From contig CABULH010000001.1 in assembly GCA_902492455.1 (NCBI GenBank), positions 288,292-352,291 on the forward strand: 64,000 nt of DNA, given 5' to 3'. Every line of letters begins with the position of its first letter. Position 1 is the stretch's first letter. Shown here piece by piece: positions 46,163 through 54,148 of this stretch. Below the pieces are notes generated by a model that worked only from the letters and a program-made list of their open reading frames with translations, was not told the DNA's origin and searched no databases. The DNA comes from an uncultured Oscillospiraceae bacterium. GTDB taxonomy: Bacteria > Bacillota > Clostridia > Oscillospirales > Acutalibacteraceae. A program made the position numbers and the translations under genes.

Positions 46163-47407
46163 ATGAATCCGATCCTGCGGGCACATGCGGAGGCGATTGT
46201 CAGGCAATCCATTCAGGTGGTGCTGCCTGACGAAGCGGTGCGCCGGGCACTGCGGGACAGGCGTTTTCCCGGCAGAGTGTTTCTGGTGGCGGCGGGCAAA
46301 GCCGCCTGGCAGATGGCTCGTGCGGCGGTGGAATGTATCGGCGGCATAGCGGGCGGCGTGGTGATTACCAAATATGGCCACGTTCAGGACGCTATTCCCG
46401 GTTGTGTCTGTTATGAGGGAGGACATCCGGTTCCAGATGAGAAAGGGTTTCAAGGAACTGGAGCCGCTCTGGAATTGGTGAAGGGGAAAACGGCGTCCGA
46501 TACGATTCTGTTTCTCCTTTCCGGCGGCGGCAGCGCTTTATTGGAACAGCCCTTGATCTCCGACGGCGAGCTGCGGGAGATCACCCGCCGGCTATTAGCC
46601 TGCGGAGCGGATATTGTGGAGATCAACACCATCCGCAAGCGGCTGTCGGCGGTCAAGGGCGGACGCTTTGCCCAGCTCTGCGCGCCGGCAAAGGTTTATG
46701 CCATTGTGCTATCCGACATTGTGGGGGATCCGTTGGATATGATCGCCTCCGGACCGGCGTATCCCGACAGCTCCACCTGTGAGCAGGCGCTGGCGATAGC
46801 GGAAAAGTATCAACTCAGCCTCAGTCCGGCGGCAATGGAGTGTTTGCGGCAGGAGACCCCCAAGCGGCTGGATAATGTGGAAACCATCCTCACCGGCAGC
46901 GTCCGGGAGCTATGTGGGGCCGCGGCCGACGTCTGCCGCCGGTTGGGATACAAACCGCTTCTGCTGACGGATGAGCTGTGCTGCCAAGCCAGAGAGGCGG
47001 GTAGCTTTCTGGCCTCCATTCTGAGAAGCCATCAGGATTCTCCCGATTCTTTGGCTTTTATCGCCGGAGGTGAAACGGTGGTGCGGCTGACCGGAACCGG
47101 GAAGGGCGGCCGGAATCAGGAACTGGCGCTGGCGGCGGCTGAGGGAATCCAGGGTGTAATTGGCGCGGCGGTGTTCAGTGTGGGGAGCGATGGAACAGAC
47201 GGTCCCACCGATGCCGCCGGCGGTTATGCGGACGGAGAGACAGCGGCGATGCTGCGCGAGCATGGTATCAAAATATATGACGCGCTGGCAAACAACGATG
47301 CTTATCCTGCTCTGGAGAAAACCGGCGGGTTAATCATCACCGGTCCCACCGGCACCAATGTCAACGATGTGGCGGTGGCGCTGCTGTATAGAAAAAAGGT
47401 GGGATAA
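46163..47407 (+). CDS. Glycerate 2-kinase (DUF4147/MOFRL family)
   Basis: 414 residues with the two-domain architecture of class II glycerate kinases: an N-terminal Rossmann-like domain with LVAAGKAAWQMARAA and LFLLSGGGSALLEQP (phosphate loop), and the C-terminal MOFRL domain with AGGETVVRLTGTGKGGRNQELALA and VGSDGTDGPTDAAGGY. It converts glycerate to 2-phosphoglycerate with ATP, feeding glycolysis. Lies between two related membrane proteins with 13 bp and 4 bp gaps, probably one operon. Confidence 0.94.
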   Translation: MNPILRAHAEAIVRQSIQVVLPDEAVRRALRDRRFPGRVFLVAAGKAAWQMARAAVECIGGIAGGVVITKYGHVQDAIPGCVCYEGGHPVPDEKGFQGTGAALELVKGKTASDTILFLLSGGGSALLEQPLISDGELREITRRLLACGADIVEINTIRKRLSAVKGGRFAQLCAPAKVYAIVLSDIVGDPLDMIASGPAYPDSSTCEQALAIAEKYQLSLSPAAMECLRQETPKRLDNVETILTGSVRELCGAAADVCRRLGYKPLLLTDELCCQAREAGSFLASILRSHQDSPDSLAFIAGGETVVRLTGTGKGGRNQELALAAAEGIQGVIGAAVFSVGSDGTDGPTDAAGGYADGETAAMLREHGIKIYDALANNDAYPALEKTGGLIITGPTGTNVNDVAVALLYRKKVG

Positions 47408-47411
47408 AAAA

Positions 47412-48110
47412 GTGAGGAAGTCCTATTGGATGGAGAAGGTATTCTGGATGATCGTGGTTCTGGTAGCCGTTTGGGTATCCCAATGCGTCTATTCCGTTCT
47501 AACGGTATTCGTGCCAACCAGTCCCTATCCTCAATTTATCGGGACGCTTAAATATCTGCAGCTGATGTTGAAGGATCCCGCATTTCTAAGATATTGGCTG
47601 AACACTTTAATCATAGGGGCACTCTATCTGCTACCAACGCTTTTGGTGGCGTGGCTGGCGGCCTGGTTTGCAGCCAAGCGCACCTGGTCTGCTGTGGTCA
47701 CGGCTGCTGCGGCCATTTTGTTTGCTACTATTTTTGTGCTGTTCCGGCAGTCCCTGCTATCCAATATTTCACTTTTATCGTCGTTGCCCGAATTGTATAT
47801 GCTGAGGTTAAAGCTGTACCCTTATATGAGAAACCTGCCGATGAGTCTGGCAGCTTTGGTGATGGTTCCCATGGCTCTGGAAACGGCGGCTCTCCGCCTG
47901 GCGGAAAAGCCGGCCATTTGCATGCTGCTGCGCACCTTATCCGCTGTACTGGCAGTGGTGATGGTGATACAGATGAACACAGATATAAAATGGAATGCGG
48001 CCACCTTGATCAGCTATATCCTGACGGTTGTGATCTGTGCGGTTCCAGCGCTGATTCTGCTGCGGCTGCGGAAAAGAAAAACATCTGCAAAGCAGGTCCT
48101 GCCGACATAA
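47412..48110 (+). CDS. Polytopic membrane protein, paralogue of the gene at 45490
   Basis: 232 residues from a GTG at 47412; the start was chosen because GGTGGG lies upstream and because RKSYWMEKVFWM then aligns with KKKVWQEKLFWL of the protein at 45490. About six membrane helices. ALETAALRL and the RLRKRK tail also match the paralogue, but the GGADQPT loop is absent. Function unknown; perhaps a subunit or transporter linked to glycerate use because of the shared operon, which is inference only. Confidence 0.75.
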   Translation: MRKSYWMEKVFWMIVVLVAVWVSQCVYSVLTVFVPTSPYPQFIGTLKYLQLMLKDPAFLRYWLNTLIIGALYLLPTLLVAWLAAWFAAKRTWSAVVTAAAAILFATIFVLFRQSLLSNISLLSSLPELYMLRLKLYPYMRNLPMSLAALVMVPMALETAALRLAEKPAICMLLRTLSAVLAVVMVIQMNTDIKWNAATLISYILTVVICAVPALILLRLRKRKTSAKQVLPT

Positions 48111-48115
48111 ATAAG

Positions 48116-48155
48116 GGAAAAGGCCTCTGTTCTGTGAAGAACAGAGGCCTTTTCC
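48116..48155. terminator. Bidirectional terminator
   Basis: A perfect 18-bp stem (48116-48133 with 48138-48155) around GTGA, with AAAA/TTTT ends, between the convergent genes ending at 48110 and 48166. Confidence 0.93.
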
Positions 48156-48165
48156 GATCAATTGC

Positions 48166-48336
48166 TTATTTTCTCAGTTCAAAAGATTTACAGTCGGTGC
48201 ACTGGTCCATGGTGGGGTTCATCTCATGAGTACCCACGGTGATGCAGTCCAGGGCGCAGTAATTCTCGTTCTGGCAGTGGTTGGCGCACTGCTGCACGGT
48301 GCACTTGATACAATGATTGGCACGACAGGATTCCAT
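48166..48336 (-). CDS. DUF1540 cysteine-rich small protein
   Basis: 56 residues with nine cysteines (C4, C9, C12, C17, C21, C27, C31, C46, C49). The motif CIKCTVQQCANH followed by NYCALDCITVG is the DUF1540 pattern (C-x2-C-x4-C type with a closing I-T-V). AAAGGAGA lies about nine bases before the ATG. DUF1540 proteins are abundant in spore formers and probably bind metal, but their role is unknown. It is a real gene by its ribosome site, motif and shared terminator. Confidence 0.88.
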   Translation of the reverse strand: MESCRANHCIKCTVQQCANHCQNENYCALDCITVGTHEMNPTMDQCTDCKSFELRK

Positions 48337-48365
48337 AATGACAGTCTCCTTTCTTTTGACCGATT

Positions 48366-48428
48366 CCGCGGCAGGGTCATGGCGCCGCGTCCACCTGCGG
48401 ACGCGATGGCGTCATGATCCTGCCACGG
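48366..48428. repeat. Long imperfect palindrome upstream of the PdaA-like gene
   Basis: Left arm 48366-48392 and right arm 48399-48428 pair over about 27 positions around a 6-base loop, with two mismatches and a three-base bulge. The arms contain GGCAGG(G/A)TCATG and GCGTCC. There is no T tract, so it is not a normal terminator. It lies between the divergent DUF1540 and deacetylase genes. I found no second copy in the window. Confidence 0.7.
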
Positions 48429-48548
48429 AATATAGCATTCCCCATCTGACGAAAAATACCCGCTTCTGCCCGTCCTTTTTCCAAATCCGATCATGACCCG
48501 CTTCCGTCGGCCATATATTGGTAACAAGATTTGCGGAGGACGGTGTTA

Positions 48549-49358
48549 TTGGTGATGTTCCTTATTTTGAAAAAGCAGCATATTCTGGCAGCGCTGGCCT
48601 GTACGGCTCTATTCATTGGTCTGCCCATTTTATGTCTGGGTGGAAAAGGAAAGGATGTGCCCACTACGGCGGCCAACACCAACTGGGGACTCAGTTTCCC
48701 GGAAAAGGGAAAACCGCCGGTGGGCAATGCCTCGGCGGATGCGCTCAAGCAATATAACGCTTATTTTTACGACAGCTCGGACAAGGAAAAAAAGATCTAT
48801 CTCACCTTTGACGCAGGCTATGAAAACGGCTATACTCCCGCTATCCTGGATGCGCTGAAGAAGCACAACGTCAAGGCAACCTTTTTTGTCGTGGGAAACT
48901 ACATTCAGACCAGTCCGGATTTAATCAAGCGGATGGCGGCGGAGGGCCACACGGTAGGCAACCATACCTTTCATCATCCGGATATGTCCAAAATTTCCGA
49001 TCAGACGGCTTTTCGGGAGGAATTGGAATCCCTGGAAAAGCTGTACAAGGAAACCACCGGCCAGGATATGGTGAAATTTTACCGTCCGCCCCAGGGGAAA
49101 TACAGCGAGCAGAATCTGAAACAGGCCAGCGATTTGGGCTACAAGACCTTTTTCTGGAGCCTGGCCTATGTAGACTGGTATGTGGATAAGCAGCCAACCC
49201 ACGCACAGGCGTTTGAAAAGCTGACCACCCGTATTCATCCCGGCGCTATCGTACTGCTGCACAGCACCTCCAAAACCAACGCGGAGATACTCGATGAACT
49301 ACTGACCAAATGGGAGGCAGCCGGTTATACCTTCGGCACCCTTCAGGAATTGGTCTGA
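48549..49358 (+). CDS. pdaA: Polysaccharide deacetylase (PdaA-like)
   Basis: About 270 residues. GGAGGA (48535-48540) best serves TTG 48549; GTG 48552 and ATG 48555 are alternatives that change only two residues. An N-terminal membrane anchor is followed by NTNWGLSF and KQYNAYFYD, features of PdaA, and by the NodB domain: YLTFDAGYENGYT (catalytic aspartate), GNHTFHHPDM (metal histidines) and FYRPPQGKYS. PdaA makes muramic delta-lactam in spore cortex, which fits a spore former. Confidence 0.92.
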   Translation: MVMFLILKKQHILAALACTALFIGLPILCLGGKGKDVPTTAANTNWGLSFPEKGKPPVGNASADALKQYNAYFYDSSDKEKKIYLTFDAGYENGYTPAILDALKKHNVKATFFVVGNYIQTSPDLIKRMAAEGHTVGNHTFHHPDMSKISDQTAFREELESLEKLYKETTGQDMVKFYRPPQGKYSEQNLKQASDLGYKTFFWSLAYVDWYVDKQPTHAQAFEKLTTRIHPGAIVLLHSTSKTNAEILDELLTKWEAAGYTFGTLQELV

Positions 49359-50056
49359 ACCCGGGATAAATCTTCCCGCCAGCGGCGGCTGACAGCCCGA
49401 TGGATGAAGTAGATGTAGGGAAGCCCCAGGTTGGTCTCCAACAGGGAATCCACCACCAGCGGACCCAAACCCTGGGCGCGGATACCGGTGATAAGCAACA
49501 CAAATTCCCAGGAAAACTGTACCAATACGCCAATTGCCAGGATCCAGGGCAGATCGATCCGCTGTCCTGGATCCTTGGCGCGTATATTGCGGATACAGAG
49601 GATGGCATAGCCGACAAACAGAATGGCGGCCATGATGCCGTGGTAGCCGCCGGTACCCCGAGAGATCGTAATTTCCTTGAAGCCGCCGCCGAAATTTTGG
49701 CTCAGCAGGGCGGTGGCGAACCAGCCGGCAATGATGAGGACAGACCATTCCAGTGCCCGCTTATCCCGGTCCAGCCACAGCCAGATCCAGACAAAATTGG
49801 TGAAGCCGTAGCTCATGCTCAGCCACAGCAGAAACCAAAAGGGGTCCGCGCCACTGACCGTGCGGGTGCCCAACAGCAGATAAAAGCCGCCGTAGTCCAC
49901 CAAAAAATACAGCAGTCCGCCACATAAGCCGAAGATGGCGGCCAGATATTTTCGGCAGCAGATCAGAACGACGAAAAGAAAGAGAAGAAAACCGATGTCC
50001 AGAAAGATATACAGCTGATTAAGCACCCGAGAGGGAACGACTTCCATAAACTGCAT
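49343..50056 (-). CDS. Seven-helix membrane protein of unknown function
   Basis: 237 residues with seven predicted membrane helices. LVDYGGFYLLLGTRTVSGADPFWFLLWLSMSYGFTNF-like conserved text suggests a real family in Firmicutes, but I know no name or function for it. GGAGAG precedes the ATG. Its end overlaps the convergent deacetylase gene by 16 bases. It lies 15 bp upstream of nothing on its own strand except the UMF1 transporter gene 16 bp before it, so the two are co-transcribed. Confidence 0.75.
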   Translation of the reverse strand: MQFMEVVPSRVLNQLYIFLDIGFLLFLFVVLICCRKYLAAIFGLCGGLLYFLVDYGGFYLLLGTRTVSGADPFWFLLWLSMSYGFTNFVWIWLWLDRDKRALEWSVLIIAGWFATALLSQNFGGGFKEITISRGTGGYHGIMAAILFVGYAILCIRNIRAKDPGQRIDLPWILAIGVLVQFSWEFVLLITGIRAQGLGPLVVDSLLETNLGLPYIYFIHRAVSRRWREDLSRVQTNS

Positions 50057-50071
50057 ACGGCAACACTCTCC

Positions 50072-51730
50072 TTACTGTGATTCCGCGCTTTGATTCTTCA
50101 GGGCAAGGGCGGCTTCCGCTTCTCTCAGCCGGCGGCGTCCGGCTACCAGGATACATCCGCCGATAAGGAAGAGCATCATCAGACTGAGAATCCCCACCGA
50201 GGCCCGGCCGGTAAGCATATAGAAGAAAGAGTAAAGGAAGGGACCGATAACGGCGGCGAATTTGCCGAAGATATCGAAGAAGCCGAAAAATTCATTGGAG
50301 CGTTCGGGTGGGATCAGCTTGCCGAAATAGGAGCGGGAGAGGGCCTGGATACCGCCCTGCACCATCCCTACCAGCACCGCCATCATCCAAAACAGCAGAG
50401 TGGAAAAGGCCAGCGCGCCGTGATAGGCGTCCTGCTTCCCACCGTCGGCGGCAAAGGCCAAAACCGCGGCCTTCAGGCGGTCCGCCGCCTGGACGGCGGT
50501 CTGCCGGGCCTCTGGAGACTGAAAGGTATACTTGCCCTGCGGATCGGTCAGTTTTTCCGTGATGGCGCCCAGTGCCCCGGATGCGCCGCCTTCCTCGTTC
50601 GCGGCGTAAAAAGCGGCCGGCCAGTCGGTTTCCGCCATGGCATCCCGTCCGGCTTCCCGGAAATCCCGGGCCAGCTGTTCCAGCTGCTGAGTATCGTGTT
50701 TGCTGTAGCCGTATGAACGGATTTCCTCCTCCGGCAGCACCTCGTCCACTAAGCCGGTGAGTTCCAGCTGATACGGTTCGATATGATGACCCATAAAGAA
50801 TCCCACGCCGCAGATGACGAAATAGACGGCGATGGCGGCGATGATCATGGTGATGGAACCAAATCGATTGGCCAGCCGGCTGAACAGGATGGAGAAGGGC
50901 ACCGCCACCAGCTGGGTCACCAGCAGCGCCAGAATCATGCCGGTGGATCCTAAGCCCAGAGTGGCGCCGTAGCTGGTAGCCAGGGAAATGATGGTGTTGA
51001 CGCCGTCGATATAGAAGAAATACGCGATAATGAACAGCAGAAGCCCCCGGTTGAGGGCGATTTCCTTCATGGTTTTCCACAGGTTGCGGTTGGCTTCTCC
51101 GATCAGCTGAGCGGGCGGTGTTTCCACATAATGCTTCTGATGCACGTTTTTCAGGAGAGGGATGGAAAACACCGCCCACCAGACGCAGGTCAGCAGTATA
51201 GACGCTTTCACCGCGGGAATGCTGAAATCAGTGAGCAGCAGAAGGACGATGGATAGGACAAAAGGAATGGTGCTTCCGCCAAGATAGCCCATAGCATATC
51301 CCCAGGAGGAAACCCGGTCCATCCGGTCGTTGGTGGTGACATCCGTCAGAAAGGAATCATAAAACACATTGGCGCCGGAAAAGCCGATGTGGGAAAGTAC
51401 GTATCCCACCAGCATCAGCTGCCAGCTGCCGGTGAAGGCTGTTACGGCAGTGAAGCTCACGCCCAGAATCAGAAAAGCGATCAGTAGCTTTTTTTTCATA
51501 CCGCGGAAATCGCCGAAAGCGCCCAGAAAGGGAGCCAGAACCGCTACGATCAGGGACGCGGCGGAAACGCCGATCCCCCACCATTTATCTCCCGCATCGC
51601 CGGCCACACCGGCATAATAAATCGGGAATATAGCCGCCATCATATTGGTGGCATAGACGGAATTGGCCCAATCATAAAGAATCCAGCTTTTTTCCGCTTT
51701 GGTAAATTTTTTGTTTTTGATTGTTTCCAT
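50072..51730 (-). CDS. UMF1/Atg22-like MFS transporter with a large loop insertion
   Basis: 552 residues from the ATG at 51730 (GGGAGG ten bases before it). The family start YDWANSVYATNMMAAIFPIYY, the SGANVFYDSFL segment and GVQ-type QGGIQALSRSYFGKLIPPERSNEFFGF are clear hallmarks of the UMF1/Atg22 group (often amino-acid efflux in eukaryotes; bacterial substrates unknown). About twelve membrane helices. Residues about 315-438 form a soluble, charged insertion between helices eight and nine; members are usually about 420-450 residues long. Followed by a seven-helix membrane protein gene. Confidence 0.92.
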   Translation of the reverse strand: METIKNKKFTKAEKSWILYDWANSVYATNMMAAIFPIYYAGVAGDAGDKWWGIGVSAASLIVAVLAPFLGAFGDFRGMKKKLLIAFLILGVSFTAVTAFTGSWQLMLVGYVLSHIGFSGANVFYDSFLTDVTTNDRMDRVSSWGYAMGYLGGSTIPFVLSIVLLLLTDFSIPAVKASILLTCVWWAVFSIPLLKNVHQKHYVETPPAQLIGEANRNLWKTMKEIALNRGLLLFIIAYFFYIDGVNTIISLATSYGATLGLGSTGMILALLVTQLVAVPFSILFSRLANRFGSITMIIAAIAVYFVICGVGFFMGHHIEPYQLELTGLVDEVLPEEEIRSYGYSKHDTQQLEQLARDFREAGRDAMAETDWPAAFYAANEEGGASGALGAITEKLTDPQGKYTFQSPEARQTAVQAADRLKAAVLAFAADGGKQDAYHGALAFSTLLFWMMAVLVGMVQGGIQALSRSYFGKLIPPERSNEFFGFFDIFGKFAAVIGPFLYSFFYMLTGRASVGILSLMMLFLIGGCILVAGRRRLREAEAALALKNQSAESQ

Positions 51731-51927
51731 GCCAACACCTCCCTGCATTATATTGTCTCATTCAGCCCTGGGAATGTCAATGAAACTGCTGTAAAGTTCT
51801 GCTAGGTTTATTGCATGAATTTTCCCGCGTTTTTTCGGCGTTTTTCGCATATCCTAAGGAAGCCGCAACTCAGGAAGGCGATCCGTTCGCCGGCGGACCG
51901 CTTTTCTTCATTTTCGCCGGCGAAGAA

Positions 51928-52629
51928 ATGGGGCTGGCTATGAAAATGCTGCTGGCGGCTCTTTTGGCGCCGGCCCTGATGCTTTCCGTGCCGCCGGCCA
52001 ATGTGGGAAGCGTCACGGTTTACGGTGTGCAGAAACAGGAACAAACGGATACGATTCATTTCGATGGTGTTTATCCCCAGTTTAACGGTGTGCAGGACAG
52101 AGACAGACAAACGGAACTCAACAACCAGATGCGGGAATGGATGAACTGTGCTTTAGCCAGAGCCAAAGCCGCTGTGCTGACACTGCCAAACGGCGACGGG
52201 CCGAAGCGTGTCGTGGAGAGCGTTTATCATTACGAGGTCAAGCGCAACAGCGGCGGTTTCGTGAGCCTGCTGTTCAGCGATTACCTGTATGCGGGCGGCG
52301 CCAACGGTCTGGATGTCAAAACCGGTCTCACCTTTTCATCCGTCACCGGTCAAAAGCTGCTGATGGAGGATCTTTTTGCCAGTGATGCATCCTATAAGGA
52401 GGCGCTGAATCGGATCCTGCGTGAACAGCTGAGGGATCGCGGATTGGAGGGACAGCTGCTCAGGCCGTTTGAAGGCATCAGCGGCAGTGAGAACTTCTAT
52501 ATCACAGATTCAGCTTTGGTAATCGTGGTTCGGGAACTGGAATGGTTTCCCCATTCCATGGGAACAGTGGAATTCTCCATTCCATTTTCCGATGTTCAGA
52601 TGTACTTGAAGGAAGACCTCGCCTTATAA
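51928..52629 (+). CDS. DUF3298/DUF4163-like secreted or anchored protein
   Basis: About 233 residues. The start is uncertain: ATG 51928, 51940 or 51946 give the signal-like segment MKMLLAALLAPALMLSVPPA; a longer frame to 51811 is less likely. The mature protein shows the DUF4163-plus-DUF3298 pattern seen in RsiV-type proteins (IHFDGVYPQFNG, VKRNSGGFVSLLFSDYLYAGGANG, VTGQKLLMEDLF, FSIPFSDVQMYL near the end). No sigma-factor neighbour is present, so an anti-sigma role is not supported. Function unknown. Confidence 0.78.
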   Translation: MGLAMKMLLAALLAPALMLSVPPANVGSVTVYGVQKQEQTDTIHFDGVYPQFNGVQDRDRQTELNNQMREWMNCALARAKAAVLTLPNGDGPKRVVESVYHYEVKRNSGGFVSLLFSDYLYAGGANGLDVKTGLTFSSVTGQKLLMEDLFASDASYKEALNRILREQLRDRGLEGQLLRPFEGISGSENFYITDSALVIVVRELEWFPHSMGTVEFSIPFSDVQMYLKEDLAL

Positions 52630-52659
52630 TATAGATATAGATTTGGTTGCGGCAATAAA

Positions 52660-52699
52660 GGCCGGACACAAAATGCTGCCATTTTGTGTCCGGCCTTTT
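52660..52699. terminator. Bidirectional terminator before metA end
   Basis: A perfect 16-bp stem GGCCGGACACAAAATG (52660-52675) with 52680-52695 around CTGC, followed by TTTTC. Serves the convergent genes ending at 52629 and 52717. Confidence 0.9.
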
Positions 52700-52716
52700 C
52701 ATCGCCAAAAACGGAG

Positions 52717-53634
52717 TCAGGTAATGGAGGAGAGGTCATAGGGGGTCTGCTGATACACAAAATAGTTCAGCCAGTTGGAAAACAGCAGATTGGCGTGACC
52801 CCGCCAGACCATGGGCGGCACCGCGTCGGGATCGTTTCCGGGAAAATAGTTCTGCGGCAGAGCGGGATGAATCCCGCGCGCCACATCCCGCTTGTATTCG
52901 TTGGCTAAAGTATAGCGGTCATATTCACAGTGCCCGGTGATGAATACCTGCCGGGCGTCCTTCGTGGCGACAATCGCCGCGCCCGCCGTCTCGGACAGCG
53001 CCAGGATCTGCAGGGTTTCCCGCTTATCAATATCATCCTGGTGAACCTCGGTATAGCGGGAATGGGGGATGTAGAACATCTCGTCAAATCCCCGGGTCAG
53101 GGGATGGTTGGGATCAATCGGACGGTGGCGGAAGATACCGGACAGCTTCTGCGGCAGGGGATATTTGGGAATGTGATGATGGTGATACAGTCCGGCCTGG
53201 GCTCCCCAGCAGATATGCAGCGTGGAATAGACGTTGGAAACCGACCAATCCATGATCTCACACAATTCATCCCAATAATCCACCTGCGTGAAATCTAGAT
53301 TTTCCACCGGGGCGCCGGTAATGATCATGCCGTCATACTTGTTTTTTCGCACGTCATCAAAGGTCTGATAGAATTCCAGCAGATGTTCTTTAGAGGTGTT
53401 TTTGGACACATGGGTGACGGTTTGCAGCAGGTCGATATCGATCTGCAGAGGACTGTTGCCCAGCAGACGCAGCAGCTGGGTTTCCGTTTCAATCTTGGTG
53501 GGCATCAGATTGAGAATCAAAATCTGCAGGGGCCGAATATCCTGGTGGGTCGCCCGATCCTCCGTCATGACGAAGATGTTTTCCGATTCCAGAATTTTTG
53601 CCGCCGGCAAGTGATTGGATATTTTAATTGGCAT
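52717..53634 (-). CDS. metAA: Homoserine O-acetyltransferase, MetA type
   Basis: 305 residues of the MetA/HTS family, the first committed step of methionine synthesis. Catalytic residues fall at the family positions: C142 in [10 protein letters not shown]163, H235 and E237 in GHCEYDR. Residue 111 is Glu (GAPVENL); in characterised MetA proteins Glu111 favours acetyl-CoA and Gly111 succinyl-CoA, so acetyltransferase is the better name. AAGGGGCG lies 8 bases before the ATG. A near-consensus promoter is at 53665-53693. No SAM-riboswitch-like leader is visible. Confidence 0.95.
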   Translation of the reverse strand: MPIKISNHLPAAKILESENIFVMTEDRATHQDIRPLQILILNLMPTKIETETQLLRLLGNSPLQIDIDLLQTVTHVSKNTSKEHLLEFYQTFDDVRKNKYDGMIITGAPVENLDFTQVDYWDELCEIMDWSVSNVYSTLHICWGAQAGLYHHHHIPKYPLPQKLSGIFRHRPIDPNHPLTRGFDEMFYIPHSRYTEVHQDDIDKRETLQILALSETAGAAIVATKDARQVFITGHCEYDRYTLANEYKRDVARGIHPALPQNYFPGNDPDAVPPMVWRGHANLLFSNWLNYFVYQQTPYDLSSIT

Positions 53635-53664
53635 GCCATTCGCCCCTTTTGTATCGATTTCTTC

Positions 53665-53693
53665 AGTATAGCAAATCTTAGCCGCATCTTCAA
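53665..53693 (-). promoter_or_regulatory. Promoter of the MetA gene
   Basis: On the minus strand TTGAAG (53688-53693), a 17-base spacer and TATACT (53665-53670), about 30 bases before the ATG. The short leader leaves no room for a riboswitch. Confidence 0.75.
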
Positions 53694-53735
53694 GGGATTG
53701 ACGGATTTTGTTTGTTCATCAGCGTCTCAATCCGG

Positions 53736-53764
53736 TTGACAAGGATGAAAGACCGTGTTATGCT
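53736..53764 (+). promoter_or_regulatory. Promoter of the rsgA leader RNA
   Basis: TTGACA (53736-53741), a 17-base spacer and TATGCT (53759-53764). Near-consensus. The transcript should begin near 53771 and would carry about 330 bases before rsgA. Confidence 0.8.
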
Positions 53765-53770
53765 GAAAAC

Positions 53771-54026
53771 ATCGATTTCGGAAGGGAGTGTGGGTTGATG
53801 TCTGCCGCAAACAAAAAAATGGTGATAACCGTCTGAAACCGAATAGGGTGCAGTGGAATCCGCGGCGTTTGCCGGGGGTTGGCATTGCCATAGGAAGGAA
53901 ACCTTTGAATAGGGTGGTAACGGCGAACCCGCCGATGGGAAATGCCGCGGTAACAGCCTGCAAGGGCTGCTTTCCGCGGCATTTTTGCGTCCTTTGTGAC
54001 GGGTCCGGGTGAAAGGGTTATCACAG
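53771..54026 (+). ncRNA. Structured RNA leader or small RNA upstream of rsgA, class unknown
   Basis: Non-coding stretch of about 250 bases behind a strong promoter. GTGATAACC (53822-53830) pairs perfectly with GGTTATCAC (54016-54024), closing a region of about 200 bases. Inside are short hairpins: CGGCGTTTGCCG, TTGGCATTGCCA, AAGGAAACCTT, CGGCGAACCCGCCG, and a long one, AAATGCCGCGG (53940-53950) with 53974-53984, with an inner CAGCC/GGCTG stem and followed by T5. That last hairpin could be an attenuator. GAATAGGGTG occurs twice (53841 and 53918 regions). It may be a riboswitch or a free ncRNA; a raiA-motif-type RNA is one idea, not demonstrated. Confidence 0.6.
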
Positions 54027-54043
54027 AAATGGAGGTATGCAGG

Positions 54044-54148
54044 ATGAAAGAAACAATAATAAACCAAAAGATAAAGACGATATTACAGGAGGTAGGTCAT
54101 GATCGATCTGCAGGATTATGGTTATATGCCCACAGGAAACGACGATGA
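54044..54148 (+). CDS. Possible 34-codon upstream ORF overlapping rsgA
   Basis: ATG at 54044 stands 8 bases after GGAGG (54031-54035), an ideal ribosome site. The frame encodes 34 residues (MKETIINQKIKTILQEVGH..., ending RKRR) and stops at 54148, 50 bases inside rsgA in another reading frame. It could couple translation of rsgA to this leader ORF. The product has no recognisable motif, and the ORF may be a by-product of the leader. Confidence 0.4.
   Translation: MKETIINQKIKTILQEVGHDRSAGLWLYAHRKRR

Noticed and set aside
53635..53700. SAM riboswitch before metA
   Set aside because: The promoter leaves too little leader and none of the conserved SAM-I segments are present.
53840..54000. T-box riboswitch, suggested by AGGGTGGTAACGGCG followed by a hairpin with T5
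   Set aside because: The canonical TGGNACCGCG is not matched, no stem I with its AG bulge or specifier loop is seen, and rsgA is not an aminoacyl-tRNA or amino-acid gene.
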